64,000 nucleotides of DNA from Actinopolymorpha rutila (GTDB taxonomy: Bacteria > Actinomycetota > Actinomycetes > Propionibacteriales > Actinopolymorphaceae): NCBI RefSeq assembly GCF_013407855.1, contig NZ_JACBZH010000001.1, forward strand, positions 2,604,001 through 2,668,000. Reading direction: 5' to 3'. The position numbers and the translations under genes are program-made. The notes beneath the pieces were generated by a model. It was given only the letters and a program-made list of their open reading frames with translations, did no database searches and was not told the DNA's origin. Positions 61,916-64,000 of the stretch are shown one piece after another; position 1 is the stretch's first letter, and each line of letters begins with the position of its first letter.

Positions 61916-62941
61916 ATGCGCGTTGGTGTGCTCACTGGTGGTGGCGACTGCCCAGGACTGAACGCGGTCATCCGGGCCGTCGTCCGCAAGGGAGCGTCCG
62001 AGTACGGCTATGAGTTCCTCGGGTTCCGGGACGGCTGGAAGGGCCCACTGGAAAACGTCACCTGCGAACTCGGCATCCCGCAGGTTCGGGGCATCCTCCC
62101 GCGCGGCGGCACCATCCTCGGATCGTCGCGGACCAACCCGTTCAAGGTGGACGGCGGCGTCGAGCGGATCAAGGAAAACCTGGCGAGCAACGGCGTCGAC
62201 GCCCTCGTCGCGATCGGCGGTGAGGACACCCTCGGTGTGGCGACGAAGCTGTCCGAGCTCGGCGTCAACGTCGTCGGCGTGCCGAAGACCATCGACAACG
62301 ACCTCGGCGCCACCGACTTCACGTTCGGTTTCGACACCGCGGTCAACATCGCGACCGAGGCGATCGACCGGCTGCACACCACGGCCGAGTCGCACCACCG
62401 GATCGTCGTGGTGGAGGTCATGGGCCGGCACGCGGGCTGGATCGCGCTGCACTCCGGCCTCGCCGGCGGTGCCAACGTCATCCTCATCCCCGAGGTGCCG
62501 TTCGACCTGGAGAAGATCGTCGAGCACGTCGAGAGCCGCTTCCGCACCAACTTCTCGCCGATCATCGTGGTCGCCGAGGGTGCCACGCCGAAGGAGGGCA
62601 CCCACGCCCTCCACAACGAGGAGCTGGACGCGTTCGGGCACGTCCGCCTCGGCGGTGTGGGTGACATGATCGCCGCGGAGCTGGAGAAGCGCACCGGCAA
62701 GGAGGCCCGCGCGGTCGTCCTCGGCCACACCCAGCGCGGCGGCACGCCCACCGCGTTCGACCGCTGGCTGGCCACGCGGTTCGGCCTGCACGCGATCGCC
62801 GCGGTGCACGACGGCGACTTCGGCAAGATGGTCGCGCTGCGCGGCACCGACATCGTCCGGGCGCCGCTGGCCGACGCCACCCGCGAGCTGAAGGTCGTCA
62901 CCCCCGAGCTGTACGCCGAGGCCGGCGTCCTGTTCGGCTGA
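61916..62941 (+). CDS. pfkA: 6-phosphofructokinase, probably the PPi-utilising or clade-B type
   Basis: A 341-residue PFK from ATG 61916, with GGAAAGGA eight bases upstream. Motifs: MRVGVLTGGGDCPGLNAVIR, VAIGGEDTLGVATKLSELGV, GVPKTIDNDLGATDFTFGFD, VVEVMGRHAGWIALHSGLAG, GHTQRGGTPTAFDRWLATRF. At the two positions used to tell phosphate donors apart it has Asp (GGED) and Lys (PKTIDND), the combination associated with pyrophosphate use, rather than the Gly/Gly of ATP enzymes. Some actinobacterial enzymes of this clade nevertheless use ATP. It phosphorylates fructose 6-phosphate in glycolysis. Confidence 0.93.
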   Translation: MRVGVLTGGGDCPGLNAVIRAVVRKGASEYGYEFLGFRDGWKGPLENVTCELGIPQVRGILPRGGTILGSSRTNPFKVDGGVERIKENLASNGVDALVAIGGEDTLGVATKLSELGVNVVGVPKTIDNDLGATDFTFGFDTAVNIATEAIDRLHTTAESHHRIVVVEVMGRHAGWIALHSGLAGGANVILIPEVPFDLEKIVEHVESRFRTNFSPIIVVAEGATPKEGTHALHNEELDAFGHVRLGGVGDMIAAELEKRTGKEARAVVLGHTQRGGTPTAFDRWLATRFGLHAIAAVHDGDFGKMVALRGTDIVRAPLADATRELKVVTPELYAEAGVLFG

Positions 62942-62965
62942 GGCTCGCCCTCTCGAGATCGTCCT

Positions 62966-62997
62966 CCGGGGTCGGCGCGTCCGCGCGCCGGCCCCGG
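62966..62997 (+). terminator. Hairpin terminator after pfkA
   Basis: CCGGGGTCGGCGCG and CGCGCCGGCCCCGG pair with one G-T around a short loop, 25 bases after the stop. Confidence 0.8.
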
Positions 62998-63000
62998 TCA

Positions 63001-63006
63001 TACTCT
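63001..63006 (+). promoter_or_regulatory. Probable leaderless -10 element for DAHP synthase
   Basis: TACTCT with 6 bases to GTG 63013; no Shine-Dalgarno sequence. Confidence 0.6.
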
Positions 63007-63012
63007 CGTGAC

Positions 63013-64000
63013 GTGAACTCTCTCCAGGCCTGGCGTGCCCTCCCGGCCGCCCAAAAGCCGGAATGGCCCGACGCGGGCGCGGTGCAGGCCGCCGCCGCAC
63101 AGCTGCGGACGTTCCCCCCGCTGGTCTTCGCCGGCGAGTGTGACTCGCTCAAGGCGCGGCTCGCCGACGTCGCGGCGGGGCGGGCGTTCTTCCTGCAGGG
63201 CGGTGACTGCGCGGAGACGTTCAACGGCGTCGGCGCGGACGCGCTGCGCAACAAACTCCGCACGATCCTGCAGATGTCGGTGATCCTCACCTACGCCGGT
63301 AGCATGCCGGTGGTCAAGGTCGGCCGGATCGCCGGTCAGTACGCCAAGCCGCGGTCGAAGCCGACCGAGGTGCGCGACGGTGTCGAACTGCCTGCCTACC
63401 GCGGCGACGCGGTCAACGGCTTCCCCTTCACCCCCGAGGACCGTACGCCCGATCCGGACCGGTTGGTGCGGATGTACCACTCCTCGGCGGCCACGCTCAA
63501 CCTCGCCCGGGCGTTCGTCGTCGGTGGCGAGGCCGACCTCCGCCAGGTGCACGCGTGGAACACCGACTTCGTGCGCGACAGCCCGGTCGGTGAACGCTAC
63601 GACCGGATGGCCCGCGACATCGACCGGGCGATCTCCTTCATGCACGCCTGTGGTGCGGACCCGGCGGAGTTCCATTCCGTCGACTTCTACGCCAGTCACG
63701 AGGCCCTGCTGCTCGACTACGAGGAGGCCCTCACCCGGATCGACTCCCGGACCGGCCTGCCGTACGACACCTCCGGCCACTTCCTGTGGATCGGCGAGCG
63801 GACCCGTCAGCTCGACGGCGCGCACCTGGAGTTCGCGCGGCACGTCCGCAACCCGATCGGGGTGAAGCTCGGCCCCACCACGACCCCGCAGGACGCGCTC
63901 ACCCTGATCGAGCGGCTCGATCCCGACCGCGAGCCGGGTCGGCTCACGTTCATCACCCGGATGGGTGCGGGCCGGATCCGCGACGCGCTGCCGGAGCTGG
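63013..64000 (+). CDS. aroG: Class II DAHP synthase (3-deoxy-7-phosphoheptulonate synthase), 5' part
   Basis: First enzyme of aromatic amino acid synthesis, joining phosphoenolpyruvate and erythrose 4-phosphate. About 329 residues are visible and the frame runs off the right edge (full length about 450). The start GTG 63013 (VNSLQAWRALPAAQKPEWPD) is the usual N-terminus. Class II motifs: FFLQGGDCAETFNG (metal Cys), VVKVGRIAGQYAKPRSKPTE, FHSVDFYASHEALLLDYEEA, GHFLWIGERTRQLDGAHLEF, NPIGVKLGPTTTPQDALTLI and the start of FITRMGAG. It is transcribed from its own leaderless promoter after the pfkA terminator. Confidence 0.95.
   Translation, partial: MNSLQAWRALPAAQKPEWPDAGAVQAAAAQLRTFPPLVFAGECDSLKARLADVAAGRAFFLQGGDCAETFNGVGADALRNKLRTILQMSVILTYAGSMPVVKVGRIAGQYAKPRSKPTEVRDGVELPAYRGDAVNGFPFTPEDRTPDPDRLVRMYHSSAATLNLARAFVVGGEADLRQVHAWNTDFVRDSPVGERYDRMARDIDRAISFMHACGADPAEFHSVDFYASHEALLLDYEEALTRIDSRTGLPYDTSGHFLWIGERTRQLDGAHLEFARHVRNPIGVKLGPTTTPQDALTLIERLDPDREPGRLTFITRMGAGRIRDALPEL

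Overview
The window is 64 kb of very GC-rich DNA with GTG and TTG starts, ATGA/GTGA stop-start overlaps and many leaderless promoters. Its aa3 oxidase and trihaem-type bc1 genes sit in the order ctaC-ctaD-ctaF ... ctaE-qcrC-qcrA-qcrB. With UdgX, a PimB-like mannosyltransferase, a c-di-AMP riboswitch before an NlpC/P60 hydrolase and class II DAHP synthase, this points to an actinobacterium, most likely of the Nocardioidaceae/Kribbellaceae/Actinopolymorphaceae type. That placement is inferred from gene content; I could not run a search.

1-17 kb is a conserved housekeeping block: the end of a PfkB-type kinase, cytochrome c oxidase subunits II, I and IV, an L,D-transpeptidase, a decayed methyltransferase/TetR pair, then (minus strand) ctaE-qcrC-qcrA-qcrB, a degenerate receiver protein, trpD, a stand-alone RAM-domain regulator, a DEDDh exonuclease/GIY-YIG fusion, a methyltransferase, an APH-type phosphotransferase and a coiled-coil/NYN ribonuclease. 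17-33 kb is mostly cell envelope and general functions: a small Cys-rich protein, a c-di-AMP riboswitch with an NlpC/P60 endopeptidase, a membrane-anchored HExxH peptidase, an M48 peptidase, a PimB-like mannosyltransferase, a membrane spermidine-synthase-like protein, UdgX, a DUF3500 protein, an ABC-F ATPase, SRPBCC proteins and two tandem ROK sugar kinases.

33-36 kb is an accessory island. It holds a frameshifted DUF222/HNH (13E12-type) gene with an ISL3 insertion sequence exactly at its start codon. The IS has 23-bp imperfect terminal inverted repeats and an 8-bp target duplication, AGACATGA. The island is flanked on one side by an intact GntR (IolR-like) gene and on the other by a decayed copy of that gene's 3' end.

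36-49.5 kb is a myo-inositol catabolic regulon: a divergent GntR/UTRA repressor, a sequence that fits the IolR operator consensus, then idh-iolC-aldolase-iolB-iolD-mmsA, a sugar ABC transporter (binding protein, permease, ATPase), an inosose dehydratase/isomerase-like TIM barrel and a second Gfo/Idh/MocA dehydrogenase. 49.5-64 kb holds a DedA protein, a two-component system, an operon encoding an EEP-family nuclease/phosphatase, an aldo-keto reductase, a GH1 beta-glucosidase, a short-chain dehydrogenase and a cupin, then a conserved membrane protein, an alpha/beta hydrolase, a PlsC acyltransferase, a second two-component system, phosphofructokinase and the start of class II DAHP synthase.

I see no CRISPR array, tRNA, rRNA or prophage. 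The most unusual features are the island architecture, the IS end that supplies a strong Shine-Dalgarno sequence to the gene it interrupts, and several short tandem repeats in intergenic leaders.
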